Assembly: GCF_019904135.1 (NCBI RefSeq)
Contig: NZ_JAIOGQ010000021.1
Location: forward strand, 22,349 to 86,348
Reading direction: 5' to 3'
From: Paenibacillus caui
GTDB lineage: Bacteria > Bacillota > Bacilli > Paenibacillales > Paenibacillaceae
DNA: 64,000 bases
Both the position numbers and the translations under genes were made by a program. Position 1 is the first letter of the stretch; each line of letters begins with the position of its first letter. The notes beneath the pieces are model-generated. The model had not been told where the DNA came from. It searched no databases and worked only from the letters and a program-made list of their open reading frames with translations. Positions 1-9,105 of the stretch are shown one piece after another.

Positions 1-467
1 AAATAGGACACCTGGTGAAATACGGACCACCAGTTGCTCATATAGACCAGCACCGCAGGGATGTCCCCTCTCATGGAAGCCAGATGTTCCCGGCTAAATG
101 CGGCCGTCCATCCGGCGGTGACAACCAGCATTAGCAGCATCGCCGGCAGCAGTCTTCTGAACCGCCTTATCCAAAATTGTTTTAAACCGATGTTACCGTT
201 CCTGTACCAGCCCGACAACAAAATGTCCGTTATCAAATAGCCGGAAAGGACAAAAAAGATACTTACCCCCAGCAGGCCGCCAGGCAGCCAGGCCGGATTC
301 AAATGATAAGCAATGACTGCAAAAACGGCCAGGGCTCTTAATCCGTCCAGACCCGGCATATACCGTCTGATCACAGGGGGCGGTTCGGAACCGCTATTGA
401 CCTCTCTTATGTAAGCTTTACTGTCATCTCGGCCCAATGTGCTGTAGACCGGGTTGTCATCATTCAT
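1..467 (-). CDS. Acyltransferase 3 family membrane protein (OafA/YrhL type), 3' partial
   Basis: The reading frame starts at ATG 467 and runs open off the left edge, giving about 155 residues. After a polar N-terminus of about 37 residues comes the family hallmark MPGLDGLRALAVFAVIAYH (residues ~37-55, with the catalytic-type His), then GVSIFFVLSGYLITDILL and a basic RRFRRLLPAMLL segment entering the next membrane helix. These are typical of multi-pass acyltransferases that O-acetylate cell-surface polymers such as peptidoglycan or wall polysaccharide. The C-terminal part, which would show whether an SGNH hydrolase domain is fused, lies outside the window, so the substrate cannot be given. A possible -10 hexamer TATAAT lies at 518-523 on the minus strand. 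Confidence 0.85.
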   Translation of the reverse strand, partial: MNDDNPVYSTLGRDDSKAYIREVNSGSEPPPVIRRYMPGLDGLRALAVFAVIAYHLNPAWLPGGLLGVSIFFVLSGYLITDILLSGWYRNGNIGLKQFWIRRFRRLLPAMLLMLVVTAGWTAAFSREHLASMRGDIPAVLVYMSNWWSVFHQVSY

Positions 468-606
468 ATGTTCTCTACCTTTCCTGGTGCTGATGAAGGA
501 AATGCTGCCCTTTTTACATTATAGGAAGCCTCGCATCCAGGAAAGGTCTCAATCGAGTTAAAAATCATAACAACAATTTCATATCTCTGGACGTGCATAT
601 GTTACT

Positions 607-1317
607 TTATCGAACATAATAGACGATGTCGTTGGTGATATCCAGGGCGTTCAATTGACCGCCGTATACCGCCCCTCCGTCGATCCCTATAATATTGTTG
701 CTCCCGTAGTACACAAAATTATTTTCAGGATCATCATGGAGTCCTCTGGTAGGCGTATGTCCAAATACCACCTTTTTGCTGCCTGCATAGCCTGTATGGA
801 ATGGACCGCGAATCCACATCAGGGTATGCGGCGGGGTTTCCACCGGCGGAAGGGCCGGCTCCAAACCTGCGTGAACAAAAATATGCTCATCGGTCTCAAT
901 AAAATGATCCAGACTCTGAATAAACTCAAGATGGCGCCATAAATCCGGAGAATACAGAATGGGCATCCGGAAGGAGTCTCCTTCCCCCTTGGCCTCAATG
1001 TCCCGTTCAAACATGCCGTAGCTCAGCAGGGTTTTGTCCCCGCCGTTTCGCTTTACCCAACGGTTCCAGTGTTCTTCTTCCTTCAATGTCAAAGCGCGCA
1101 TCATCAGGTCTTCGTGGTTTCCCTTTAAGACAGACGCCCCTTGCCGCTTGAGGCTGATAACCATATCGAGAACCCCTTTGGAATCCGGTCCACGGTCAAT
1201 ATAATCGCCCAGCAGCATGAGCCGGTCGCGGTCCGGATTATAGGAAGCCGCTTTGAGCAGCCGGGTCAGCTTGTCCTGCTCGCCATGGATATCGCTGATT
1301 GCTATTGTTCTCTCCAT
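607..1317 (-). CDS. PPP-family metallophosphoesterase (serine/threonine phosphatase or ApaH/PrpE-like)
   Basis: 236 residues. The metal-binding signature motifs of the PPP phosphatases are present in order: SDIHG (residues ~8-12), GDYIDRGPDS (~37-46), GNHEDLM (~66-72), then FVHAG and FGHTPTRG in the C-terminal half. These bind two metal ions and the phosphate. The length matches small bacterial phosphatases that remove phosphate from proteins or hydrolyse dinucleoside tetraphosphates. Sequence alone does not separate these activities. No signal peptide or membrane segment is seen, so it is cytoplasmic. It lies just downstream of yfcE on the same strand (55 bp gap) and could be cotranscribed. 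Confidence 0.85.
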   Translation of the reverse strand: MERTIAISDIHGEQDKLTRLLKAASYNPDRDRLMLLGDYIDRGPDSKGVLDMVISLKRQGASVLKGNHEDLMMRALTLKEEEHWNRWVKRNGGDKTLLSYGMFERDIEAKGEGDSFRMPILYSPDLWRHLEFIQSLDHFIETDEHIFVHAGLEPALPPVETPPHTLMWIRGPFHTGYAGSKKVVFGHTPTRGLHDDPENNFVYYGSNNIIGIDGGAVYGGQLNALDITNDIVYYVR

Positions 1318-1372
1318 TCTTTCAGCCTTCTTTCTCTGTAAATGTATCGTGTCATCGCCTGCTGAAGAGTCG

Positions 1373-1921
1373 CTATGAACCGAATGAAATTCGTTTAACC
1401 GTGCCTCCGTCGAAATCTTTTACGATAAATTCATCGCCAAAGAGAATGCCGTAGGAATGAGGATAGTTCTCTTTCGGCAGCGCAATCGAACCCGGGTTCA
1501 GCAAGTATACCCCCTCCTTGCGGTCTGCCACGGGAATATGGGTATGTCCTTGAATGAATACATCATTCTCCATCAATGGAGGCAGATGCTCCATGCTGTA
1601 ACCATGCCCGTGAGTGGCATAAATCCGGCGTCCTTCATGCAGAATCATCGTATAGTCCGCCATAATCGGAAATTCGATCAACATCTGGTCCACTTCGGCG
1701 TCGCAATTCCCGCGAACGGCGACGATTTTTTCCTTGTACTTATTCAGCATTTCCGCTGCTTGCCCTGGATTGTATCCATCAGGCAGCGGGTTTCTCGGTC
1801 CGTGGTACAAAAAGTCGCCTAGCATGACTATCTGGTCCGCCTGTTCCTCGTGAACCTTGTCCAGCGCACGGCTGAGCCAATGTGCGGAGCCGTGGATATC
1901 GGAAATAAACATCAGCTTCAT
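1373..1921 (-). CDS. yfcE: YfcE-type phosphodiesterase (calcineurin-like)
   Basis: 182 residues from the chosen ATG at 1921. It opens directly with MKLMFISDIHGS and continues with GDFLYHGPRNPLP, VRGNCDAEVDQM, THGHGYS and GHTHIPVA, the full set of metal ligands of class III cyclic-nucleotide-like metallophosphoesterases. The pattern is very close to Escherichia coli YfcE, which hydrolyses artificial phosphodiesters. The physiological substrate is unknown. An upstream ATG at 1930 would add three residues, but the GAAAGGA ribosome binding site overlaps it and fits 1921 better. It probably forms a two-gene unit with the downstream phosphatase. Confidence 0.85.
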   Translation of the reverse strand: MKLMFISDIHGSAHWLSRALDKVHEEQADQIVMLGDFLYHGPRNPLPDGYNPGQAAEMLNKYKEKIVAVRGNCDAEVDQMLIEFPIMADYTMILHEGRRIYATHGHGYSMEHLPPLMENDVFIQGHTHIPVADRKEGVYLLNPGSIALPKENYPHSYGILFGDEFIVKDFDGGTVKRISFGS

Positions 1922-1986
1922 GACCATCATCCTTTCTTTTGTATCATTGTAACATATACTTCAATGCGCTCCGTCACGCCTATCCT

Positions 1987-3228
1987 TCACATAGACTTAT
2001 TTTGTTGGTCTTGGCGGGAAGCTTCTCCTTGCTTTACTTGAAAATTAGACGTTTTGTTCGCGCGAAATAACAACAGAACCGGAATCAAGGCTGCGATCCC
2101 GCATACGATCCACGCTAACCGGATAGGCGTTTGATCGGAGGATAAATTACTGAAATTATGACTCATCATGCCTGTTATGACTAACCCAATGCACATGCCT
2201 ACCTGCGAAATAGCCGAATCCAGCGACAATAACGTCGAGCGGTATTCATTTGAAATTCTTTTATTCAAAAATATTTGTTTCGCTGCAGGATACATGCCTC
2301 TTCCTATCTCGTAAATCAAAAAGGTGATCAGCACAGGGTAAAAAGTATTGAGCACTCCTGACAAAGTAAGCCAGATGCCAATCATGCCGCATGCATACAT
2401 CAAAACCTTTACATCTTCATGGCGTCCGGCTATCATTTTTCGCACGAGATAGCTTCCAAAGGTCATAAATAAGGAGTAGGCTGCTTTAATGATACCCATA
2501 ATCCAAATGCCCTGCTCTGATAAGCCCACCAGTCTTGGTTGTTGGAACGCATTACCAGCCGAGTTGGAAAAACTGATAAACAATCCAACGACAAAGATGA
2601 GCCAGATGCTTTTGTTTTGCAGCCCGATTTGGATGCTATTCGTGATAATCGTTTTAATGTTAACTTCATTCATTTGTTTTTTGCGATCATGGAGATCTTC
2701 CTTCATAAAGGATACGCATAAGAAGATAACGACCACCACAGAACAAATGCTAACCATCCACGGAAGCCAATAGTGATAAGCAGCCAAAAGTGAACCGAGG
2801 ATCCCGCATATAAATCCAGATATGTATTGGATGCTGTTTGAAGTTGTAAACAGGGTTTCAACAGGCTTGTCCGTATGCTCTACCACCCAAGACTCCAGAG
2901 AGCCCGATTGAAGACATATGGATAACCCGCCTAACACCTACGCCAAAATGAGTACCCATATACTTTCCGTCATCATAAATATAATGCTGTACAGCAAGTA
3001 ACAGCCTAACCCCAAAACCATAGATACTTTTCGGCCAAATTTGTCCGAAACGGCTCCTGTTGGTATTTCAAATAGCAGAATGCTTATAAAATAAACAACT
3101 AATAAATAATTTGCGTATTCCAGAGAAAGGCCCTTATACAATAAAAACAAGATCAGAGTCGTCCCGGTAATCTCACTCATAAAAAACTGTAAAAAACTGA
3201 CCGAATAAAAAAGGCGATGTGCTTTCAC
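1987..3228 (-). pseudogene. MFS transporter gene interrupted by an in-frame TAG
   Basis: The gene starts at GTG 3228, nine bases after an AAGGAG site. It reads 96 codons of a typical MFS N-terminus: helices 1-3, with the loop motif GAVSDKFGRKVS around residues 58-69. It then meets TAG at 2938-2940. The same frame continues without another break for 315 codons to 1987 with eight or nine further hydrophobic helices and the expected QSGSLESWVVEH continuation. Total length (413 codons) is normal for a 12-helix MFS drug or sugar transporter. A single base change would restore it. Unless the stop is read through or is an assembly error, no full-length transporter is made. The substrate is unknown. 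Confidence 0.8.
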
Positions 3229-3274
3229 TCTATAATCTCCTTCGGAAGCGTGGTCATTTGTGCGGTTTAATTTT

Positions 3275-3305
3275 CATGAAAAAAAGCCTGATTTCTCAAG
3301 CTTTT
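3275..3305 (-). terminator. Rho-independent terminator after ykfC
   Basis: On the minus strand a 10-bp stem (AAAAGCTTGA pairing with TCAGGCTTTT, one G-T pair) closes a GAAA tetraloop and runs into a T-rich tract. It lies 46 bases after the ykfC stop and closes the dpp-ykf operon. It also separates the operon from the MFS gene. Confidence 0.8.
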
Positions 3306-3350
3306 CATCTTGCTGCTTCGTTTAGATAGTTTCTGGGATCGTTTATATGA

Positions 3351-4274
3351 CTAGCGGTATCTTCGGGAAATGCAATGCTCATCTGCCAGCTTGTAGCCTT
3401 CCAAAGGGATAAGCTCAATACAACTGCTGGAATCGGGAGAATGAAGCATATGATTGTCACCGGCATAGATGCCGACGTGATGAACATTTCCTTTACCTTT
3501 CTCGAACGCAAAAAAGAGCAGATCTCCCGGCTGCAACTCGTCCCGTTCTATCACTTCCCCCTGCCTGGCCTGATCGGAAGCATCCCTTGGGATGATGATT
3601 CCTTGAGATTTGTGCATGCTGTAAGCAAAACCTGAGCAATCGTACCCGAAGGATGACATGCCGCCCCACAGGTACGGCAGCCCGAGAAAACGCATGCCCT
3701 GCTCAACAATACGCTGGCCAATCTGCCCCGCATCTGGCGACGCCGAAGCAGATCCGCTTATGATGCGTACATCTTTGGACTGCAAAACGGCCGTCCCATG
3801 CGGGGAATGAACCGTCACGCTTTCGCCGGCTTCGGCAAGGACGGGCAAACGTGTCAGGAAGCTCAGTTCAATCGTTGTATCCTGATTGCCTTCAAGTATT
3901 AGCTGCGCCTTATCGGCGATTACCTCGGCCCACTTGTCCGCTTGATAATGTTCGTCAGAGGCGGCAAGCTGACATTTAGGCACCCATCCCGGATAACCCA
4001 ATGCTTCTTTCCGGGTCGCCTGATCCGGAATGAACACCTTGATCCAGTCGCCGCGCTGCTCGGCGGCCAACACTTCGGTGCCGTACAGAAGCTGCGTCTG
4101 AATCCGATTTCCGTTATATAAATCGAGCTTATCCGGCACTGTCATGGCCCCTATCCATTCCGCTAGGAGAGCCGGCTGCTGCAGCGCCGGTTCGTCAAGG
4201 GGGCGCGGGGACTCCGGCGTTGTCCACACCGTAGCGACCGAAACGGCAGTTCTCATTTTGGACAGGGTGCTCAT
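3351..4274 (-). CDS. ykfC: Gamma-D-glutamyl-L-diamino acid endopeptidase, NlpC/P60 family (YkfC-like)
   Basis: 307 residues. The start ATG at 4274 overlaps the ykfB stop as ATGA and sits seven bases after GGAG. An SH3-like segment (about residues 45-105, ending GYPGWVP) and a second beta-rich region precede the C-terminal NlpC/P60 peptidase. The peptidase carries the catalytic Cys in YDCSGFAYS, the His in VHHVGIY and the late His in HMLHSPDSS. It cleaves the gamma-D-Glu-diamino acid bond of murein peptides. There is no obvious signal peptide, which suits a cytoplasmic recycling enzyme fed by the Dpp importer. It is last in the operon, after the epimerase and LD-carboxypeptidase, the same order as Bacillus subtilis ykfABC. 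Confidence 0.9.
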   Translation of the reverse strand: MSTLSKMRTAVSVATVWTTPESPRPLDEPALQQPALLAEWIGAMTVPDKLDLYNGNRIQTQLLYGTEVLAAEQRGDWIKVFIPDQATRKEALGYPGWVPKCQLAASDEHYQADKWAEVIADKAQLILEGNQDTTIELSFLTRLPVLAEAGESVTVHSPHGTAVLQSKDVRIISGSASASPDAGQIGQRIVEQGMRFLGLPYLWGGMSSFGYDCSGFAYSMHKSQGIIIPRDASDQARQGEVIERDELQPGDLLFFAFEKGKGNVHHVGIYAGDNHMLHSPDSSSCIELIPLEGYKLADEHCISRRYR

Positions 4275-5374
4275 GACAACGCTCCTACTCCGTCCTGACA
4301 ATGCACATCGCGAATGCCGAGCCCGGCTTCCTGCGGAAATGTCATGACGCGGCCATCGTACCGGACGCCGCCGACGACAATATCATGCTGCATCATCAGC
4401 GGCGCATCAAAGTCGAAACGGGTAATATTTTTCTTGCTTGCCGCAAAATGCGCTGCCGCGGTCACGGCGACACGGGATTCAATCATGCTGCCGACCATGC
4501 ACTCTACCCCATATTCTTCCGCCATCTGGTTGATGATTTGCGCTTTGTAAATGCCGCCTGACTTCATCAGTTTAATATTGATCAGGTCAGCGGCACGGAG
4601 CTGCAGCAGCTGGAGCGCATGAGCCGGGGAAAATACGCCCTCATCGGCCATAATGAGCGTGTCGACAGCATCCGTGACGGCTTTTAATCCTTCAAGGTCA
4701 TGCGCTTTGACCGGCTGCTCCACAAGCTCGATATTCAGACCAAGGTCCTCCATCCGGCGGATCGACTTTACCGCTTCTTTAACCTGCCAGCCTTGATTGG
4801 CATCCAACCGGATTTTAATGTCATTCCCGACACGGCTGCGAATCTCTTTAATCCGTTCGATGTCTTGGTCAATCGGGTCCTTGCCCACCTTGATTTTTAA
4901 GACGTTAAATCCGGACTGTACATAACGAACCGCATCTTCGCCCATTTCTTTCGGAGAGTTGATGCTTACGGTAAAATCCGTTTCGATCTGATCCTTGTAT
5001 CCGCCGAGAAATTGATATAGAGGCAATCCGCTGTACTGCGCGACCAAATCGTACACGGCCATATCAATGGCCGCTTTGGCGCTGCTGCAGCCGTGCATCG
5101 CTTGATGAACGGTTTGAAATATCTGCTCGTAAGCCAGCACATTGTGACCGATCATAACAGGCGTGAATACGTTGAGGATAGCCGATTGAATGCTGTCCAG
5201 ACTGTCCCCCGTAATCACAACCGTTGCAGGAGCTTCCCCCCAGCCTATGCGGCCATCTTCCGTCGTGATCCGGACCACAATCGATTCCACATTCCAGACC
5301 GTGCGAAGCGCTGTTTTGAACGGTTTCGAAAGGGGGGTGGACTGCCGAAAGGCTTCTATGCTTTGAATTTTCAT
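4271..5374 (-). CDS. ykfB: L-Ala-D/L-Glu epimerase (YkfB), enolase superfamily
   Basis: 367 residues, ATG preceded by AAGGAGG. It has a capping domain of about 120 residues followed by the barrel with the muconate-lactonizing subgroup residues: the KIKVGKD lysine motif (~160), RLDANQGW (~190), ELVEQP (~217), MADEGV (~242) and NIKLMKSGG (~267). These are the metal ligands and the two catalytic lysines that exchange the alpha proton of the Glu residue in L-Ala-D-Glu dipeptides. The product, L-Ala-L-Glu, can be cut by ordinary peptidases. The position between ykfA and ykfC supports the dipeptide substrate over other enolase-superfamily activities. Confidence 0.92.
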   Translation of the reverse strand: MKIQSIEAFRQSTPLSKPFKTALRTVWNVESIVVRITTEDGRIGWGEAPATVVITGDSLDSIQSAILNVFTPVMIGHNVLAYEQIFQTVHQAMHGCSSAKAAIDMAVYDLVAQYSGLPLYQFLGGYKDQIETDFTVSINSPKEMGEDAVRYVQSGFNVLKIKVGKDPIDQDIERIKEIRSRVGNDIKIRLDANQGWQVKEAVKSIRRMEDLGLNIELVEQPVKAHDLEGLKAVTDAVDTLIMADEGVFSPAHALQLLQLRAADLINIKLMKSGGIYKAQIINQMAEEYGVECMVGSMIESRVAVTAAAHFAASKKNITRFDFDAPLMMQHDIVVGGVRYDGRVMTFPQEAGLGIRDVHCQDGVGALS

Positions 5375-5386
5375 CTGGAAACCTCC

Positions 5387-6319
5387 TTATGCTAGCATAG
5401 CAAGTTCAGTACTCTTCAGGGTTTTGTCGCGCGTACTCATAACCGCCTCAACGCCTGTCGGAATGACAATATTCGGTGAACCGTGACCGATTTTAAATCC
5501 CGATAACGCCGGCTTGCCGGCCGCGGTAATGTGATGATCCAGCACCTGCTCCAGTGTAAAAGATGTTTTCCGTTTATTCGGTTCGCAGTTGTGGAAATCG
5601 CAGACGAGAATTCCCGATGCGTCCGCCAGTTTGCCGGCTTGCCGAAGCTGGTTCAGCATCCGGTCGATGCGGTACGGCTCTTCATCAATGTCTTCGATAA
5701 ACAGCAGACAGCCTTTGCAGTCCAACTCATACGGCGTACCGAGCGTGCTTACAAGCAAGGACAGGTTCCCGCCGACTAGCGGGCCGCGGGCGCTTCCTTC
5801 CACCAGTGTATGCAGAGGAGAAATCGTTTCTGAATAATGGAACAGCTCCGGGTGAAGGAGCTGCCGGAAACTTTGCAGCGTCAGCGGATGAACATCCTTG
5901 TCCCCAAGGCAGATAAGCATGGGTCCGTGGAAGGTAACAAGCCCCGTTTTGTTGCGAATGGCCGTATGCAAAAACGTAATGTCGCTGTAACCCCAAAAAA
6001 TTTTCGGGTTGTTCCGGATACAGTCGTAGTCCAGCAAATCGGCTATTCTCCCCGTTCCATAGCCCCCGCGCGCACAAATGATTGCCTTAATCTTTGGGTC
6101 GGCAAACATGGCATTTAATTCTTCGGCCCGTTCTTGATCGGTTCCGGCCAAATAGCCGTATTGTTTGGAAAGCGTGTCGCCTAACCTGACCTGCAAGCCC
6201 ATCTGTTCAAAGTAAGCGGCAGCCGCTTCTGCCTGGCTTCGGTCGCCGAAGCTGGCCGGGGCCGTAATGCCGATTGTATCGCCGGGTTTGAGATGAGCAG
6301 GTTTTAATAGCATCGGCAA
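5387..6319 (-). CDS. ykfA: LD-carboxypeptidase (S66 family, YkfA)
   Basis: 310 residues from the TTG at 6319, which lies eight bases after a GGAGG site. An ATG two codons later (6313) is the alternative. Family marks are LKPGDTIGITAPAS at the start, CARGGYGTGRI, WGYSDITFLH (the GYSD turn carries the probable nucleophile Ser), FIEDIDEEPYRIDRML (Glu) and FKIGHGSPN (His). S66 enzymes remove the terminal D-amino acid from tetrapeptides of the cell wall. No signal peptide is visible, so it acts in the cytoplasm on imported muropeptides. It is separated from dppE by a hairpin that probably lowers transcription of ykfABC. Confidence 0.9.
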   Translation of the reverse strand: MPMLLKPAHLKPGDTIGITAPASFGDRSQAEAAAAYFEQMGLQVRLGDTLSKQYGYLAGTDQERAEELNAMFADPKIKAIICARGGYGTGRIADLLDYDCIRNNPKIFWGYSDITFLHTAIRNKTGLVTFHGPMLICLGDKDVHPLTLQSFRQLLHPELFHYSETISPLHTLVEGSARGPLVGGNLSLLVSTLGTPYELDCKGCLLFIEDIDEEPYRIDRMLNQLRQAGKLADASGILVCDFHNCEPNKRKTSFTLEQVLDHHITAAGKPALSGFKIGHGSPNIVIPTGVEAVMSTRDKTLKSTELAMLA

Positions 6320-6344
6320 GCTTAGCTCCTCCTTTCGTCTCGTG

Positions 6345-6386
6345 AAAAAAAGGGGAGGGGCATCCTGTAGCGAATGCCTGCCCCCC
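6345..6386 (-). terminator. Intercistronic hairpin/terminator between dppE and ykfA
   Basis: On the minus strand GGGGCA and TGCCCC form a GC-rich stem around about 20 bases, followed by TCCCC and seven T residues. It begins inside the last codons of dppE. A leaky terminator after a binding-protein gene is a common way to make more binding protein than downstream enzyme, and that is the inferred role here. Confidence 0.65.
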
Positions 6387-6399
6387 GATTTGGATCTTT

Positions 6400-8013
6400 T
6401 TAGTTCAAGTCCGCCCATTTGAAATCAATGTATCCGTAAGGATGACGAACGACTCCTGTCAATTTGTCGCTTTGCAAGTAAGCGGAGTTGTAGTAGTAAA
6501 GCGGCAAAATCGGCGCTTCATCCATCAAGATTTTTTCGGCATCATGCAGCATTTGGAACCGCTTGGTTTCATCGGGTTCATTATATGCATCCGTAATCAG
6601 CTTGTCGTACTGCTTGCTACTCCAGCCTGTCCGGTTGTTCGGGCTGCCAGTTTGGAAAATGTCCAGGAAGTTGACCGGATCGGCAAAGTCTGGAAGCCAC
6701 GAAGAGCGCGAGAACTGAAGCTGCAGTTTTTTCTGCTCAGCGGTCAGCACTTTTCCTTCAATACCGGAAAGCTTCACGTCTACGCCAAGGTTGTCCTTAA
6801 ACATCGCTTGCATCGTTTCCGCAATTTTTTGGTGAAGGTCGTTCGTATTATAGGTCAGCGTTACTTGCGGCAGCGTTTTGTATCCGGCTTCGGCCATCCC
6901 CTTTTGCAGCAGTTCTTTTGCCTGAGCCGCATCAAAGGTGAGGAACTGGCCGCCCACATCGCGGAAGTCTTTGCCGGAAGGATCTTTCAGACCATATGAT
7001 ACGAGTCCGCCGGCAATTTTTTGCTTTTGCTTGACGACCAGATCGACGAGTTTTTGCCGGTCTATGGCCATCGCAAATGCTTTGCGGATGTTGGCATTGT
7101 CGAACGGTGGCATCGTAGTGTTGAACCGGTAGAAGTACGTTCCTGCGGAGTCTTCTACTTTCACCTTGCCATCCGCAAACAGCTGATCGCTCAGCTCCGG
7201 CGGGATGACGCCTACAATGTGCAGATCCCCGCTCTGGTACATCTGATATTCGGTATTGCTGTCATTGATCATTTTGAATGTGACCCCGTCAAGCTTGACG
7301 TTCGCCGCATCCCAATACTGATCGTTCTTGACCATCTTCAATTCGGAATCATGATTCCATTCGGAAATTTTGAAAGGACCGTTGCTGACAAATGTGGACG
7401 CTTCGCTTGCCCATTTGTCATTTTTTTCTACCGTTGCTTTCGGTACAGGGAAAAAGGCCGGGTTCGCAATCATGCTGAGCAGCCACGGAGCAGGCTTGCT
7501 TAACGCAATTTCAAACGTTTTGTCGTCTACCGCTTTGATTTTCACATCGTCCACGGAGCCTTTCTCCGAGTTGTATGCTTCGGCTCCCTCAATGACGTAA
7601 GCGAGGAAGGCGGCCGGCGAAGCTACTTTCGGGTCGATCAGCCGTTTCCAGGCGAATTCGAAATCGGAGGCTGTTACCGGTTCGCCATTGGACCATTTAA
7701 TGCCGTCCCGCAGCGTGAACGTATACGTTTTGCCATCAGGCGACACTTTCCACTCCTTAGCCATTGCAGGTTCAGGTGCCTGATCCTTGTTAAGACGCGT
7801 CAAGCCTTCCATCGCATTGTTCAGAACATCATAAGAGACCATGTCGAATCCGATTGGAGGATCCAGCGAAGTGGGTTCCCGCGTGTTATTGTATAGCACA
7901 ATTTTGGACCCTGTTTCCTTCTTGCCGGAATCGGCACCGCTGCTGCTGCACCCCGACAGTTCCATTACAGTTAACACCATACAGATCAGAAGCAATACTG
8001 ACCATTTCTTCAT
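6400..8013 (-). CDS. dppE: Peptide-binding lipoprotein of the Dpp/Opp ABC transporter (DppE)
   Basis: 537 residues. The N-terminus is a lipoprotein signal peptide (MKKWSVLLLICMVL..., lipobox LSGC, Cys at ~22), followed by a Ser/Gly-rich linker. The rest is an SBP_bac_5 fold, with NTREPTSLDPP near the mature N-terminus, YTFTLRDGIKWSNGEPVTASDF and the late RTGWSSKQYD region. Anchored on the outer face of the membrane, it captures peptides and passes them to DppBC. In Bacillus the equivalent DppE system takes up dipeptides and murein tripeptides, and the ykf neighbours support that here. Start ATG at 8013. Confidence 0.93.
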   Translation of the reverse strand: MKKWSVLLLICMVLTVMELSGCSSSGADSGKKETGSKIVLYNNTREPTSLDPPIGFDMVSYDVLNNAMEGLTRLNKDQAPEPAMAKEWKVSPDGKTYTFTLRDGIKWSNGEPVTASDFEFAWKRLIDPKVASPAAFLAYVIEGAEAYNSEKGSVDDVKIKAVDDKTFEIALSKPAPWLLSMIANPAFFPVPKATVEKNDKWASEASTFVSNGPFKISEWNHDSELKMVKNDQYWDAANVKLDGVTFKMINDSNTEYQMYQSGDLHIVGVIPPELSDQLFADGKVKVEDSAGTYFYRFNTTMPPFDNANIRKAFAMAIDRQKLVDLVVKQKQKIAGGLVSYGLKDPSGKDFRDVGGQFLTFDAAQAKELLQKGMAEAGYKTLPQVTLTYNTNDLHQKIAETMQAMFKDNLGVDVKLSGIEGKVLTAEQKKLQLQFSRSSWLPDFADPVNFLDIFQTGSPNNRTGWSSKQYDKLITDAYNEPDETKRFQMLHDAEKILMDEAPILPLYYYNSAYLQSDKLTGVVRHPYGYIDFKWADLN

Positions 8014-8036
8014 GAAACCCTCTCCCTCACCTATAA

Positions 8037-9101
8037 TTATTTATCGATTGATGCAGCCGTCTCACTGACAGTCTTTCGGAGCGGCGGAATCACTTGTTTG
8101 GCCCGTTTGTCCTGAAGCCAGCATGCGACTTCATGTCCTCCGGGCAATGATGCTGCTTCGGGCTGGAAAGCGCCGCATACTTCCATCGCGTGCGCGCAGC
8201 GGGCGGCAAAAGCGCAGCCTTTCGGAGGAGCGAACAAATCAGGCGGCGTTCCCGGAATCGATTGCAGCGGAGTACTGCGGTCCTGGTCAAGACGCGGGAT
8301 TGAGGCAAGAAGCCCTTTCGTATACGGATGCTGCGGGTTGCGGAAAATTTCATGTACGGTTCCGCTCTCAACCACTTTGCCCGCATACATGACGTTGACA
8401 CGGTCGGCAATATTAGCGACGACCCCGAGGTCATGGGTGATCATAATGATCGAGACCCCGGTTTTTTGCTGCAGCATCTTGAACAAATCCAGAATTTGTG
8501 CCTGAATAGTCACGTCCAGCGCCGTTGTCGGTTCATCGGCAATCAATACGGATGGATTGCCGATTGCCGCGATCGCAATCATAATCCGCTGTCTCATCCC
8601 GCCGCTGAATTGATGCAGATGCTGCTTCAGCCGGATTTCCGGGTCGCGTATGCCGACAAGCTGCAGCATCTCAATCGCCCGCTTGCGGGCTTCCGCCCGG
8701 GTAATTTTCTGCTGGGTGATAATGCCTTCCATCAATTGCTCCCCGATCGTGATCGTCGGATTAAGCGCAGTCATCGCATCCTGAAAGATGATTGCAATTT
8801 CCGAGCCTCTGAGCTTTCGCATCTCTTTCTCCGGCAGTCCGGTCAGCTCCTGTTCCTTAAAGCGGATGCTGCCCTGCTTGATTTTGGCGGAGCGCGGAGG
8901 CAACAGCCGCATGACGCTGCGCGCCGTAACGCTCTTGCCGCAGCCGGATTCGCCTACAATCGCCAGCGTTTCACCGCGACGCAGTGTAAAGTTCACGCCC
9001 CGTACCGCCTGAATCTCGCCGCCGTAAGTGGCAAAAGAAACGTGCAGATCGTTCACATCAAGCAGAACTTCGGATGCACGCAGCCGATGTTTGTCTATCA
9101 T
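8037..9101 (-). CDS. dppD: Peptide ABC transporter ATP-binding protein DppD
   Basis: 354 residues. It has Walker A GESGCGKS (~52-59), a Q-loop at IIFQDAMTALNP, the signature QFSGGMRQR, Walker B VLIADEPTTALD and the switch His in MITHDLGV. The C-terminal oligopeptide extension (oligo_HPY) contains several Cys residues (CAFAARCAHAMEVC) typical of the Opp/Dpp ATPases, which may hold an iron-sulfur cluster. It powers import through DppB and DppC. As in the Bacillus dpp operon it is the only ATPase here, so it presumably works as a homodimer or with a second ATPase encoded elsewhere. No ykfD homologue follows ykfC. Confidence 0.93.
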   Translation of the reverse strand: MIDKHRLRASEVLLDVNDLHVSFATYGGEIQAVRGVNFTLRRGETLAIVGESGCGKSVTARSVMRLLPPRSAKIKQGSIRFKEQELTGLPEKEMRKLRGSEIAIIFQDAMTALNPTITIGEQLMEGIITQQKITRAEARKRAIEMLQLVGIRDPEIRLKQHLHQFSGGMRQRIMIAIAAIGNPSVLIADEPTTALDVTIQAQILDLFKMLQQKTGVSIIMITHDLGVVANIADRVNVMYAGKVVESGTVHEIFRNPQHPYTKGLLASIPRLDQDRSTPLQSIPGTPPDLFAPPKGCAFAARCAHAMEVCGAFQPEAASLPGGHEVACWLQDKRAKQVIPPLRKTVSETAASIDK

Positions 9102-9105
9102 GAAG

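Noticed and set aside
2937..2940. Selenocysteine or pyrrolysine decoding at the MFS TAG
   Set aside because: Selenocysteine uses TGA, no pyl genes are visible, and TAG serves as a normal stop in sufC.
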